A stretch of 64,000 nt of DNA, from NCBI RefSeq assembly GCF_037975245.1, contig NC_092582.1:2245001-2309000 (forward strand), in the 5' to 3' direction. Both the position numbers and the translations under genes were made by a program. Shown here piece after piece: positions 45,383 through 60,399 of this stretch (within the stretch, counting starts at the first letter, position 1; every line of letters starts with the position of its first letter). The notes beneath the pieces were generated by a model that did no database searches, had not been told where the DNA came from, and saw only the letters and a list, made by a program, of their open reading frames with translations. This DNA is from Apostichopus japonicus. Its lineage: Eukaryota > Echinodermata > Holothuroidea > Aspidochirotida > Stichopodidae.

Positions 45383-47327
45383 CAGGTGCGTATCCAGGGG
45401 GGGGCGTTGGGGGCGCGCGCCCCCCGGGTAAGAAAAAGAGGAGAGAAAAAAAGAGAAGAAAAAAGGGAAAAGGAGGGGGAAAAAAGAAAAGGAGGAGAGA
45501 AAGGAAGGGAAAAGAAGAAGAAAAAAAGAGAGAAAAAGGAGAAAGGGATGGAGTAGAAGATAGCCAAGACTTCGGGAAGAGAAAGAGGAACAGTCATAGT
45601 TAAAGGGCTGATCCCTATCATATACACAGGGTAGCCAGTGACAGATCAAGGATTACGGAGGGGGTGTGCGCCTCACCTTACCCCTTACACCAACAACTCC
45701 ATTTTTGACGTTTTTTCCCCTCTCTCACTGATGTATCTATATAAATACTATATATGGTCTATCATAACGCGTATGGACGCCTTAAACAATTGTACAATTG
45801 TGCTATATGGAACCAACTGTGGCTGGTCTTGAACTCGACGGGGTCGTCGGGAACATGACGCATTTCGGGAAGGGGGCGACCCCCCCCCCCCCCCCACGAG
45901 CAAATTTTCTTTATGACATCGCTAGTAATTTCAAAATAGACAATGCTTAGGTGCAACTTACAAGGCCTGGGAAGTGTCATTTCCAGCGATCTGGGAGGCA
46001 TTTTCGGCCAAAATTTTTCTTGTACGCTTCACGCCAACTCATGGTGGCGCTTCGCTTAGATAGTTTGCATACAGGCTTCGCCCCTCCCTTGGCAATTACT
46101 CGCTACACGCCTGTTCGAATTTGTAAAGCAATGAGCAGATATAACATCATATCAGTGAGCATTGAAATGCCTGTTCCACGATGAACAGCCTCAAAAACTG
46201 TCTATGTGTGTAGTCGAAGGCGTAGCCCAATTGGATTTGGGGCTGTAACGACTTGCCCGAAAAAAAAGCCACAATTTTTCGCGCGCGAAGCGCGCGTTCA
46301 ACATATCGACGCCAATATCATATAAGCAAGCATCGGTCATTACATTGCATGGCATCGTGTACCGCACGGTCCGTGAAAGTAGCACAGTATACCGCCGGAT
46401 GCTAATGTAAACAACCAAATGTCTTATGTAGATGGAGAAAAAGCATACCGATCCATTTATGTCACTCTCTTTTACAGTAGTAATGTCGGCCAATCTTAGA
46501 ACTTTATTTTAATTACCAAGGAGATCATTTTTAAGCTATTCATTGCTATTTATTTTTCTCTCAGTAGGTGCCCGAAAAAAATGGGGAAAAAATTGGTTGC
46601 GGGGCGGGGGGTGGGGGCTGCAGCCCCGCCTCCTACGGGACCTACGCCTATGTGTGTAGTGTTCGGTTTCGATATACCTCATATCGGAAATATCTGCTAT
46701 TTTTCATTTCCTTCAACCAAGTTTTATAATAGCCATAATAAGAGGTTGCAATATTTCTACACCAATAAATTAACTGTGTCTGAATTTTCGAAAATTTCCT
46801 CACCAACATTCTTCATCATACTTTCCTCTACTCGTGCAATTTGTACCTGTCTATTAGGGGTTGAAGGAGGTTTTTCCCTATTGGTTGTCCATAGATTGAA
46901 TTTTGTGCAACATTATGGGTATGTTTTCAAGTGATTTTTATTCACGAGAAATGTGAATTGTCAAATTCTCAACAAATAATGGGCTTAAAACCTTGAAAAG
47001 TGGGGCTTTAGGATATTGTGGGCCGTGACGTAGAATCGCCTACAAAAGCAATCATCCATAGGACATGCAACGAGGTCGAACATGATGTGTGACTGGTGAC
47101 AATCTTCAAAAAGATTATGGATGGAAAAAAAATTGAGAAATACTTGGTTCTCAGGCAAAAGTGTACATTTGGTTGGTCATTTTCAAGCCCGAGAAGTGTC
47201 ATTTCCGGTGATCTGGGGGGTATCAAAACCAGAAATTTTCTTGTACGCTCCGCGCCAACCGATGGTGGCGCTCCGCTTAGATAGTAATTCGCGCCCCCCG
47301 GGTTAGAAAATCCTGGATACGCGCCTG
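45383..47327. mobile_element. Terminal-inverted-repeat DNA transposon, copy B
   Basis: Second copy of the element at 211-1992, same orientation. Begins CAGGTGCGTATCCAGG and ends CCTGGATACGCGCCTG, flanked by GTAAA at 45378-45382 and 47328-47332. Carries the same order of blocks: GC-rich end (GCGCGCGCCCCCC), purine tract, internal direct repeat (45958-46065 and 47183-47290). About 160 bp longer than copy A; it contains an extra hairpin of GCGCGCGAAGCGCGCG type near 46280 and extra sequence around 46500-46600. No transposase recognised. Confidence 0.87.
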
Positions 47328-47339
47328 GTAAAGATTAAA

Positions 47340-47450
47340 TATCACAGGAAATTATGAGAACAAAGTTTGTGGGAGTGAGGAGGGGAGGGGGATAGGGGAG
47401 GGAGAGAGGTGGAGAGGGGAGAGGGATGCTGTAAGGGGGAGGCGGTACGG
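47340..47450. repeat. G-rich low-complexity tract
   Basis: GGGAGTGAGGAGGGGAGGGG-type runs just beyond transposon copy B; could form G-quadruplexes. Similar short G-rich tracts occur elsewhere in the window. Confidence 0.5.
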
Positions 47451-47907
47451 TATAGTATTGAGATACTTAAACAGAAAATTTTAAAGGAAAAAGCGCTGTA
47501 ACAGTCTTTCGGGTTGATCTACATTACGGTATATTTTTATCCTTTCAGCTTGTTGCATTTTTTTTTTTTTTGATTTCTCGTCTTAAAATTTTCCCAGAAT
47601 ACGCCTTGTGGGGTCTTTATAACTTGTCTACAATGTACGTATCTTTCTCTCAGAAAACATAAAGTATTGGCTATGGTGAAATGCAATATTTGAGAGAATT
47701 TATAGATATTACAAAAATAATGTCACTAAAATACGAACATTAAATATGTATTGAACTGAATATAGAGAGGTTGGTCATGTTACTTTTAGTGAGTATTTCA
47801 TAAAGTTTACAGATAATTTATTCATGGCAACATGTACACACCTCGACAACGAAACAATCTGTATTATAACAAAATGAACAAAAAGGTTCCTTCGGGCCAT
47901 AAAAATG
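47451..47907. other. Intergenic, nothing recognised
   Basis: A+T-rich sequence with a T run (47557-47571). Confidence 0.5.
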
Positions 47908-48178
47908 CACTTTTTAATTCACAATAAAGAGAATTCACTCTTTGTGAGTGCATAGGCGATCAATCTTTTGAGAAGTGAATTTCTCTCTTGCGGAAGATTG
48001 GCTTACTCGGAAAAGTATCTCTGAACTAGAACAGGCTTCCGTTCTATCTATAGCTTAGTTTGGAACCGAAGTTTATTCTTTAGAAAGAAATAGAATCCAC
48101 TTCTCAAAAGAGTGATCTCCCTGCAGTCCACTCAGAAAGAGTTAATTTTTCACTCAGTCTCGGAATTAAAGAGCTTAA
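47908..48178. mobile_element. MITE-like inverted-repeat element (CACTCTTT family), copy 1
   Basis: Nested inverted repeats: outer TTTAATTC...GAATTAAAG, middle AATTCACTCTTTGTGAGTG against CACTCAGAAAGAGTTAATT, inner CAATCTTTTGAGAAGTG against CACTTCTCAAAAGAGTG (about 47960-47978 and 48089-48107). Resembles the element at 60704-60956. Confidence 0.6.
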
Positions 48179-49000
48179 TGCTAATACAATGCCACGCAGC
48201 CACCAATTATCAGTTCGTCATACACGTGTCATAAGGTTTTACACAATGTTGTGGTCATTTTCAGCCCAGCAAGTTTGGCATCAGGTGAATTCTCGATTCT
48301 GGTTTTCTTTACCCACTACCTGGTTTATTGAACCATGCCCGAATGAGTCTGAAGTTGCACACTTTTCGACTACTTGTAGCAATCTTGACGCAGAAGACCT
48401 TCGCATAAGTGACGAGTTTAATCGCATGTTCCTTCTGAAGTAGTTTGCTTTGCTTCCTTCTCATTTAACTCAAGTTAAAACGTTTTTTCTAACTGGTATT
48501 TTTCTTTACCATTTTCTTTGTTTTTCTTTGCTTTTTATTGTTTCGCTCCGGCCATGTCATTTGTATATGTTAGCTGTTCTTGGTAACCTGTGCTTTCTTG
48601 CACAGTCACGTAATTGTCCCACCCATTCAAGAAGCATTTTTATACCTATATAGTATACAAACGCCTAAGGGAGGCACTTCACTTTATCCAACCACAATTG
48701 CTGTGTTTTCTTTTGAAATATTTCGATGCATTGCAGTAATGGTCAAGATTAAACTCTTTCTGTTGATCAGATGTTCGTTTGCTTTAACCAACTCCCTGAT
48801 TTAAGCAGACACTCGTTTATCCCAAGGAGACGGATTGTTTTAGGTGAGTCGCCGATTAATTATTCAAAGGATATATCCTAACAGGATGCACATTTCGGTA
48901 GAGATATACGTAATAAAAAATGCCGAGTAAAAGATAACACGTGGCAAATACGTCAACAGGAAGAGAGGGTAACGTATCATTAATCCGCGAAATAAACACG
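48179..49000. other. Intergenic, no gene recognised
   Basis: Open frames here lack familiar motifs. Confidence 0.5.
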
Positions 49001-49020
49001 TATCATTGACAGGTAGAGAG

Positions 49021-49150
49021 ATAGACAGACAGATATACGGACGGACGGACGGATCGACGGACGGACGGATCGACGGACGGATATATAGACGGATAGACAG
49101 ACGGATGGACAGACGGATAGACAGACGGTCAGACGGTCAGACGGACAGAC
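49021..49150. repeat. GACG/GACA tetranucleotide lead-in to the GATA array
   Basis: GACGGACG units with GATC and GATA variants, grading into GACAGACG and then GATAGACA. Confidence 0.85.
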
Positions 49151-50839
<1,689 letters not shown>

Positions 50840-53099
50840 TTTATTCAGCCAATGGATAGAATATATACAATGGAAATAGACCGATAAACAGTACTAATGA
50901 GGTATTATTACAAAATTCTTGCTCGATCTCAACATAAAACATACGACATGCGATCGATGGAAAGTGTATAGGTTATATAGCGTTAGTAAATAACACTCCA
51001 TCCCGCTCAATATACTGTTAACCATGTCCTGTCATTTCTCTGTGATATATCAATTTTGGACCTTCACCGACCTTACACGCCTGGACGGGCACTGAATGAT
51101 ATTAGTTTCTCTTTACTCGATGTTATTTATTGATTAATTGATCCGGATCACAATCAGCTATAGAGGTGGATGTATAATAAAAGCTATCTACAAACCGAGT
51201 AAGTGATAAATATATTGTTTCTGTTTGTTAAATTTACATTCAATGCAATGTCATATCATTATATATATTTTTAACGATGGAATATAAAGATATAAACGCC
51301 GGAATAGGCTATTCTGTGGTCTTAAAAACCTATAAAGTTACAATTTTTAATATGATCATTATAATAATTTCAGAATTTGACCCCTGAAGTAGAAATACGA
51401 AGTTTTTGTCCTTGTTCGTACAAAGTTTAGCTAAAAATAATTTGTTTGTTTTATATTTCATCTATAATTTGATGCTAAAGCTAAAACAAGTTTGCAAGGA
51501 AGATGGTAATGACACGTTGAAAGCTTTAAACATAAATAAATATAAATGTTCTCAACTCCATAATTTGAGGTAATCTTAACACTTTTAACTACAAAAAGAC
51601 AAATGAAGTAAACACAGTTTATTCAGTCTGAGGTGATAGCTATCTTCCAAGATGGCTGCATTGCTATGGAAACCGACGTAGCATAATGTAGTATATGCCT
51701 GTTTAATCTATTAGCATTTTGTACTTAGTAACCACCATCCTATACCCGATATACTCGTAATAAAAAATGACGTAAATTCATATTAATTTTAATATTAATT
51801 CAAAGCATGAGAAAACTTGCCGATGGATCGATTAGTACTTTTCATAAGTGTCAAAAGAGGACAACAACAACCACCAAAAAATCAATTTGTTTTTTCCAAA
51901 TTATTTATTAAATAGTGCCGTCACTTTATATATTTGACGAGCTGTGAAATGATTTTTTTTTCTCGAATTTCGGGATGTGTATATATGTGAGTGTTATGAA
52001 ATATACAGCAAACATTTTTTTTTAATATACGTAACTTGAAAAAAAAAATACTCTTGTTTTTCTTATTTTTTTATATATTTTTTTCTGATAATCAGTTCAA
52101 CTTGGTACTTTATATTCTTCAGTTTTTAATTTAATTGAAAAACGTATCAGGTTTCATAGATAGATCAACAAGATGATTTTAATTGCCTAAGTAAAGCTTG
52201 CAAAAAGCATTTGCCCAGATGACGTCACAGAATCCGTACTGTGATCCAGCTTCCTGGAGTAGTTGAAGGTTTAGCCAGTCAAATAAATTACATCCAATCG
52301 ACCATATCTCGAGTTAGGGGCATGATATTGAAATGGGGGTTTCAATTAGCAGCGTGGAATATTTTATTCTTTTATACCAGTTTCACATTGTTTGTCACTA
52401 GAAGATCCTCTGAAATGCTAACAACAATAACTGTATCTGCCACGATTGCTATATGCTAATTAGGTTGTTTGCATATTTGTAATGACTTGTCTTTTTTTTT
52501 CCCGGTAGGCAAACTTTATTGTGCAAACGTGGCTATAGCTGCAAAATACCTCTCATTATAGAGGAAGTTGATTGCCCCAAATATGCTAGAAAAGGCCAGG
52601 AAGGATAAGCGATTCTCAATCCTTATAATAACTTATTTTACACCATATCCTTTAAATGTCTTACCTAACACAGACGTTTAATTGTCTAATGTCACCGCAT
52701 CTCACCTGCATTTGAAATCTTTTACAATGTTAAGTTTGCAACTTGTAGGAGTAATAGCTTAAAAGGGGATACAAACCAAACTATCATCTTTGTATTGAAT
52801 GGACTTTTGTAAAGTACAACCCGCCACCCCCACCCAAAAGAAAATGCTAAGAAAAATCTTGCTCCGTTCAGGAGATAGCGCAGCCGATTCGCACAGAGAT
52901 TCCAGTAACTACTGTAAATCTTAAAGTTTTGTACCACAGTAAATACTGGATCGTGCTGATAACGAAGTTTAAAAACTAGTGTCTAGGATCTGTCGAATTG
53001 AAAATCTTTGATGTCATGGTGCTACCGGGATTTGAAGCAATTGCAAAAGCCATCTCCATAACAGAAAAAAAAACCCACTGTAATCAGAAAATATATAAC
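50840..53099. other. Intergenic, no gene recognised
   Basis: A+T-rich DNA with scattered T and A runs (51950-52090). No coding or RNA gene signal. Confidence 0.55.
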
Positions 53100-53663
53100 A
53101 AGAGAATTGAATCACATGTGGCTCAATGACGTCATATTTATACTTGATCAAGTCTTCGGCCTTGTGCATGTGTGAAGCCACATTCAGTCTGTGATTTCTC
53201 CAAAATTGAGCACGATTTTGCTAAGCTGTTTCGGGAAGCTCTTCATGGTATTTATCTCTAAGCTTAGACCAATCTTATGTTTGTGTCTTCTTAAAGACCA
53301 TTTCTATTGCACAAGCAGAGCAATCGATGCTACTCTCATATAGTCTACCTAAAGCCATGTAGCATGGCTGATTGAAAGCAAACCTATTCAAACAAAGGAA
53401 AATGAAATAATGTATTGTTTTCATCCATCCATGGAAAGGAAACAACTAATTGATCCTTTTCACTCTCTACGCAAGTAGTCCCCATCCGTCGAAACTGTAT
53501 CCATATGATCAATGACGGTGTTACGTCAACTGAAGTATACCAATTTCATAGAGACAACAAATTCTGCAAAAATTCTTCGTTTAAAGTTGATCTATGATAC
53601 ACACTGTGTACTGTGTATCTGGAAATAACAGATAGTACGCATGATATGAGTCCAAAAGCGAAT
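53100..53663 (-). mobile_element. U2-headed repeat family, copy 3
   Basis: Body blocks as in copy 2 (CACATGTGGC, ACTTGATCAAGT, GCTGTTTCGGG), then a U2-like head at 53627-53663. On the minus strand the head reads ATTCGCTTTTGGACTCATAT then CATGCGTACTATCTGTT. It has lost about 7 bases of the U2 5' hairpin but shares both diagnostic changes (ATCAT, GTACTA) with copy 1. Confidence 0.65.
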
Positions 53664-54308
53664 ATGGACACAATTTAGACCTTTATCCTTTCGTCGTTTC
53701 ATTCATTATTTTTGTTTCATTTCGTTTTTGCAACACGGTTAAATAGTTCACGCTATAACATTCTATTGCAAATATTTGTTAATTAGAGTTTTTGGATTAT
53801 CACTATTATCTTTTCTTAAAATTCTTTCTGTTTGATTCACTGCAAATTAAACACAACTCGTGATTTTGCCGATATTAAAGCATGATTTGTTTACTGGTTA
53901 TCGCTTCTGTTCAAACAATGAAGTTAAATTGTACATCCTTTTTATATCAGTAGTTTGGTCTATAGCTGGTTTTCATTGGTTCCTTCATGTCGTCTGCTTG
54001 TTATAATACACCATTAGTCTATCGCCATGGCAACCCATGTGCACTTTGCACGTAATAAACTCAACTGGACCGTAAATCAAAAGCTGCTGGCTTCTTATAA
54101 TTCGTTTTTTTCTCCAAACATTTGGCCGATGCTATAAATATATATGTAAATGAGGTTACGTATACATCAATAAGGCAAGATTGAGTTCGAAGCTTATGAA
54201 ATGCTTTATGAAAATATGACAGTGTTCTTTTGCAGTCATAAAGCGCCAACTTAAAGTTAGATCAACAGCTTTATTGCATCGAATTATGAACGACTCATCG
54301 GAGATAGT
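53664..54308. other. Intergenic, nothing recognised
   Basis: A+T-rich sequence between the U2-headed repeat and the satellite block. Confidence 0.5.
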
Positions 54309-55480
54309 CCAAAAATATACCATCGAACGCGAATGATTGGCAACATGATGGAAAAGGGGAGAATTACACAGCTGTAATATCTCAGAGTATAGTGGAGACA
54401 ACACGAAGGACATAAAGAGAAAAATAGAAGTAGCAACATGAGTTAGGAGACAACATTGGCAACATAGTGACATAAACAACATGGGGGAGAAGTAATAAAA
54501 AATATACCATCGAACGCGAATGATTGGCAACATGATGGAAAAGGGGAGAATTGTAAGCTGAAATATCGCAGAGTATAGTGAAGACAACACAAAGGACATG
54601 GAGAGAAAAAATAAAAGTAGCAACATGAGTCAGAGACAACATTGGCAACATAGTCACATAAACAACATTAACAGCATGGGGGAGAAGTAATAAAAATATA
54701 CCATCGAACGTGAATGATTGGCAACATGATGGAAAAGGGGAGAATTACACAGCTGTAATATCTCAGAGTATATTGGAGACAACACGAAGGACATAAAGAG
54801 AAAAATAGAAGTAGCAACATGAGTCAGGAGACAACATTGGCAACATAGTGACATAAACAACATTAACAGCATGGGGGAGAAGTAATAAAAATGTACCATC
54901 GAACGCAAATTATTGGCAACCTGATGGAAAAGGGGAGAATTACACAGCTGTAATATCGCAGAGTATAGTGGAGACAACACGAATGACATAAGAAAAATAG
55001 AAGTAGCAACATGAGTCAGAGACAACATTGGCAACATAGTGACGTAAATAACATTAACAGCATGGGGGAGAAGTAATAAAAATGTACCATCGAACGCGTA
55101 TGATTGGCAACATGATGGAAAAGGGGAGAATTACACAGCTGTAATATCTCAGAGTATAGTGGAGACAACACGAAGGACATAAAGAGAAAAATAGAAGTAG
55201 CAACATGAGTTAGGAGACAACATTGGCAACATAGTGAGTTTGCCATTATTAATTAGAAACAACATTAACAAGCATGGGGGATAAGTAATAAAAATATACC
55301 ATCGAACGCCACTGACTGGCAACATCATGGAAAGGGACAGTGACGTCAGTAACAATAAGACGTACAGAAAGAAGAAGTTAGAAAGCAACATGAGTCGGAG
55401 ACTCATTGACAAAATGGCGTCGGAAAGGCTGAAATAGCATCAGCACAGGGGAGAAGTAATAAATATATACCATCAATTGG
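54309..55480. repeat. ~190-bp satellite-like tandem repeat, 6-7 units
   Basis: The start motif ACCATCGAACG recurs at about 54320, 54507, 54701, 54897, 55088 and 55299, then in degraded form at 55470, giving spacings of roughly 187-211 bp. Each unit contains GGCAACATGATGGAAAAGG, ACACAGCTGTAATATC, and GACAACATTGGCAACATAGT. Minus-strand frames across it are repeats of the same sequence and are not genes. Confidence 0.88.
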
Positions 55481-56240
55481 CAAAGTGATGGAAAAGGGAT
55501 AATTCACGGCAGCTGTAATCATGGTAGAGTATGTAAAGAACGATATGAAGGACACAAGAAAGGCGAAGGGGAAACAAAACTAGGTCAGAAACAACATTGA
55601 CAACATGTTGGAAGGTAGGAATAACATAATAACTTAAAAACAACATTAACAATATAGGAATATGTGGTCATAGCAACATGGATCTGAAACGACATCAAAA
55701 TAATGTGACAAAAATAAACAACATGATGGAGAGATTAGTAACAACATGATACATAGACAGAGTTAGCAACATTGCGAAGCGTGCGATGTGACTGAGGCAG
55801 AGACAACATTGACAACATGGTGAAAAGGTATGAATAACATGATAACTTAAAAACAACATTAACGATACAGGGGATATGTGATAATTGCAACATGATTCAG
55901 AAACGAAACAGACAATATGTCCCTCGGGCAGACTTAGCAACATGACGGAGAAAGCAATATCACGTGGGACAGAAAAGTAACAAAGAAAAGGGGAAGAGTC
56001 AAAGACGACAAGAAGGTGAAAGAGGTCAACATAGCAATACGTACAGATAAAAAACAATAACAACAAGAACAACATGTCGAAAACACAGCAGTGGGAAAGT
56101 AAATACTACAAAACAATTTTGTCCACAACAAGGATAAACTTGGAACTTAAAAATACAGGCTGACATAATGAAAATCTGACAACACTTTGAAGAGACGAAT
56201 ATTGCAACATGATGTTAACTTTAACAACATGGCGGGAAGG
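55481..56240. repeat. Degenerate continuation rich in CAACAT
   Basis: Keeps the CAACATG/ACAACATTG word many times. It also has a ~210-bp duplicated block (55586 onward and 55797 onward share AACAACATTGACAACATG and AACTTAAAAACAACATTAAC), but the ACCATCGAACG start is lost. Confidence 0.7.
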
Positions 56241-56837
56241 TAAAAATGTAAGAAAAAAAGATGGGTTTTGTCAAGTTAATCCCGACTCTATATATTGAAG
56301 TTGTTAACATTGACTTATAAATACTGGAAATGGTTTCAGTATTAATAATATACATTAATATTTTTTAATAATTATTAATAATGCTCATATTCATCATGAA
56401 ACTATATGAAAAGAACAAGAAAAAGAAGCAAACTATCTTTCGCTTCCTTAAAGTTGCAATATGACGTTATACATTGACAAAGTGATATCATCGCACCTAC
56501 CCCAAAAATCCTCTCCCTACCTCCCCACCCTCTCCCCGCCCCCACCCCGACACGATAATTGAATATTGGGGTATATATAGTGAAGAACGAAGCATAATTT
56601 TCATTATTTATGATGTAGTTGTTCATAACGAATGGTCTTTATCATATCTAGGTTTTTGTCTCTTTTTATATCTTTTATAGTTTAGCAAGATATTTTAATG
56701 GGCGTATAATATTTCTCTTTTCATATTATGTTATATGAGTGTTTCCATGACAACGAAAAAGTGAACATTTTGCATTCAATGTACATGTGTACCATTGGAT
56801 TGAATTTGATAGAGCTAATCAGATGAATAGCATAGGT
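56241..56837. other. Intergenic, nothing recognised
   Basis: A+T-rich DNA with a C-rich patch at 56498-56550. Confidence 0.5.
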
Positions 56838-56845
56838 ATTAAATC

Positions 56846-57172
56846 CAGGGGCGCAACTCACCATATTTGATATGGGGGGGGGGGGGGATGGGATAAGATT
56901 TTATTTGACAATAGCGTCCAGAGGAAGGCTGTAAGCGGGGAGGGATTAATCCTTCCTCCTTTGGAAAATTTGTTGGTAAACATGGAGGCTGCTTTCTTAG
57001 ATGTAAAATGGTGTTATATTTTTCAACCTTTGAAATAATATTGTAGGATTTCAACTGTCGTTATATGTTATGTATACGTTATAGATTTAGGATTTAGGAA
57101 GATGTGATTTTATTCTGGGGTGGGGTGGCTGGGGGGGGGGGGGGCGATAGAAGCTTAAGTGTTGAGCCCCTG
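56846..57172. mobile_element. Small hAT-like element 1
   Basis: Ends CAGGGGCGCAAC and GTTGAGCCCCTG form short terminal inverted repeats of hAT type (CAGRGGC...). Flanking 8-mers ATTAAATC (56838-56845) and ATGCAATC (57173-57180) match at 6 of 8 positions, consistent with an aged 8-bp target duplication. No transposase. Contains G runs. Confidence 0.6.
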
Positions 57173-57180
57173 ATGCAATC

Positions 57181-57860
57181 TATACGGCAGAGGGCTGTTT
57201 CTTGATAAGTTTGAACTAAAGCGTAATTTTCTATAGTTTTCGCAAATTGTGGGCTTTTATTTCATGACACTAATAACCCACAAAAGATACGAAGTGGTAC
57301 AAAAATTACCAGTAGAAAATATAAAGTGTTTAATGGGACACGTTATAAGTAATAAGCTTGTTGTGTATACTCTTCTAATTATGTGCATTCTCTTTCAATC
57401 CACCTCACAAATGACAGAAGCAAGCATCTTAACTCTATCAAAAACTAAATAAACTCTTGACATATCTTAATTGGCTTTCAAACTAATCTTTAAACTAATA
57501 CGGGTTGTTTTATAAATCATTGAACAATTGTGTTCCTACTTTCATTGCTGATCTCGTTGTCTCTACATTTTTTACAATTCTACAAGTAATCTTATCAATT
57601 CCCTTTATTTGTCCCTCCGAAAAGAAAGCCATGAAAACATGGGTTGGGGAAGGGAGGGGGAGGGGAGGGGAGCGGTAGATCTATTACTATTGCGGTGCCA
57701 TATGTTGAGAATGCAGTAAGTGCTGAAATGAATTCAGAACGACCAAAACGCCAAATATTTTTGGAAACTAACTCAAAAATTTACTTCATCAATTCTTCTA
57801 TTTATAGCCAATTTTGTGTACTTATCGGTTACTATTTATTATGCGCTTCGAGTGCACTGC
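57181..57860. other. Intergenic between two hAT-like elements
   Basis: Nothing recognised except a G-rich tract at 57640-57672. Confidence 0.5.
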
Positions 57861-57868
57861 TGTTGATA

Positions 57869-58095
57869 CAGTGTTGTAGCCACGGAGGGGGGGGGGTTGT
57901 GGATGGGGTTAGTATTCCAAAAAGTAGCCACGGGGAGGGTAGGGGTGACATAGGTGCCCCAAAAATTTTTCTTCACTTCAGATAAAAAATGTTGAGGAAA
58001 ACGTTTTTTTGCTTTTAAAATATAGGTGCTGTGTGTCCCTTGTCCCAGAAAAGCTTGTGCGTCCCCCCTAATAGAAATGTATACCTACGCCCCTG
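57869..58095. mobile_element. Small hAT-like element 2
   Basis: Left end CAGTGTTGTAGCCACGG is close to the common hAT end CAGTGGCGTAGCCA; the right end TACGCCCCTG is its inverted partner. Flanking 8-mers TGTTGATA (57861-57868) and ATTTGATA (58096-58103) match at 6 of 8 positions. No transposase. Confidence 0.6.
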
Positions 58096-58103
58096 ATTTG
58101 ATA

Positions 58104-60395
58104 TGTGCATATAATAAATGCTTTAGTACGGTAGTACTATTTAATATCATATATTAAATGGAACTACAGGCAGGACGAGGAACTTCATCCATATGCATGG
58201 GCACCACTTTGGACACAAGGAATAGTTTTACAGACTCTTAATTCCAAAGAGCGACAATTCACTGTTTGTGTTCAAGATAATCATACTCGTGCTTATGTTA
58301 TTGTATTCAATCTACAATTCTGACCCATACCATGCTATAATGAGAAACCGGATTTATTCATATTTTTTTCCGTCTGTTTTGCGACAACGTTAATCATCCT
58401 TCTTCCACTTTCCAAATGTATTGGTTCAGAACCTAAACCAGTATTTTTTTGCTAACATTTGCTAACATTCCAGTTTCGGCTTTAACAGATTGATTTTTTT
58501 TCCTCTATATTTATATAACCAGCGGCGGTTGTCTATTTGACGGATGGAGGGTGTAAAAGATGATCTCAAACGTTGTTTCATTGTTACTCCCTTTAAAAGT
58601 TTTCTCTCACACCCCATCACTCTTATTCCCACCCCACCCACCCGCCCCTACTCTATCCTCTACCTATCCTATCCTCCCATTCTTCCCAGCAAACATGAAA
58701 TATAACTTGATTAGTAATAATTAAACTCTTATTTTACAAACTTTTTTTTTCATTTCAAATTTAGACCTCGATGTCATTTCAAACTTAACCAGCCGCAATT
58801 TATTGTATCCTTTTCGTTTATCTACTTTAGGAAAAGAGCTTGATACGTGACGTCCAATACTATCTTCATTTGTGCTCCCTTCATAGAGCCCCTCCTACAA
58901 ACCCTATCCAGTGCCTCCCCTCACCCTCCCCCAAATAAAAAAAAATTGATTAGTAGTCCCTGATCTCTAACTCTAAATCCTGATTTAGGTCATAATTTAA
59001 ATTTAAACTTCCATCTCTACCCGAAATTGATACAGCGACCTATTCCTCCTTGGCTTCAAAAGTTCAAAATTGCTAATTTTTATTTTTATTTCTGGAAACT
59101 AAATGCTATATCGCTTCGAGAAAGAAAAAAAAATACAAAATAAAAATCGGGTTGATTTTTCGTTAATATGAACTGGCCGTATCGTATGAAAACAAGCGAC
59201 GCGGAGGTATTACTTTAACAGTTATTGACGGGTGATTTCTTCAGCGTAACTGAAAATGAAAATGGAAAAAAAAAAATTGGACCAGGATTCGTGGCTGGTG
59301 TCATTACCAACCTAGCAGATCGAATTCGATGTGCTAATCACAAAAAAAGCACAGCATATAGTGTATTTCTATACTTAGATCACCGCATGCAATGTGGCAA
59401 ACACTATCGGCTTGATATGTTATTCAGACCTTAGCTCGTTACGCATGTCAAATTTTCACAATCGCTCGTCAAGCACCTAGTGGAAGTTAGTGCAAAGTGC
59501 TTTGGTACAAGTTCGGTTTATGTATGCCGAATTGTACCTTCTTTTTTTTTATTAAAGAACAGACACGTTGAAAGCAACGTCTACATGCACACTTGTCGAA
59601 CATTACAATGGAATATAAGGATATAAGGAATAACCAGACATTTTAAACTTGTGTGAATTTTGCAATCATTCTGGGACATAAAAACGAAAAACAGAATATA
59701 TCATAATAATAATAAAATCTCATATTTGGAGCGCAATTTTTACGTTGGATTATTTTACTTCAAGACAAGGTAAGTTATATTTCCAGATATATATATATTC
59801 GTTGCAAGCACGTTTAGTTTGTGAGCTAAGGTTTTCTGTAAACGTTAAGTTTTTAACTCTTTGACGAAGTATTTAAGCGTTTACATGGCAGTGGGGTCGA
59901 GGTGTAGGTTATGACATCTCATAGGAAGTGTGTGAGGTGTTGTGGAGGGGAGGGGGAGGAACAGGAAGGGGTTAGGTTGTATAGGCTGAAAGATTGGTAC
60001 AGGAGCTGTCCCATGCATTCTGAAGGCAAACATATTTTACCTCTGTATTTTCATTTCTCAGAGAGAGTTTCAAATTCTCTCTTAAGTCTCCCTTAAAAGG
60101 GTGGAATCTTGAAGTAAATAGTAGGCCAATAAAATAAAAATCGATAAACAATAATAATAAGTGACCAATAAGAAAGAAAGAAACATAAATAAATTTTCAT
60201 TTATTTGAGCGTTAACATTACGTAATCAAGGATATAATTGAGTATACAAATATACATGTTAAAAGCGCTTCTTTTAATTCCCGTCTATAATACCACAGAA
60301 GTGTATTATAAAAGACTAACTCGCGCTAACAACAAAATACAGAGAAATGATTTGCAAGTGATCACACTGGCTCTCCATATTTTGTTGGGGCATAC
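58104..60395. other. Intergenic, no gene recognised
   Basis: Contains a fragment like the CACTCTTT-family MITE end (58236-58275, TTAATTCCAAAGAGCGACAA). Otherwise A+T-rich with C-rich patches (58615-58690, 58885-58935). Confidence 0.5.
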
Positions 60396-60399
60396 CACT

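Noticed and set aside
54156-55412. Overlapping minus-strand frames rich in Leu, Ser and Phe that look like membrane proteins
   Set aside because: They are repeated translations of the ~190-bp satellite units and their frames are broken between units.
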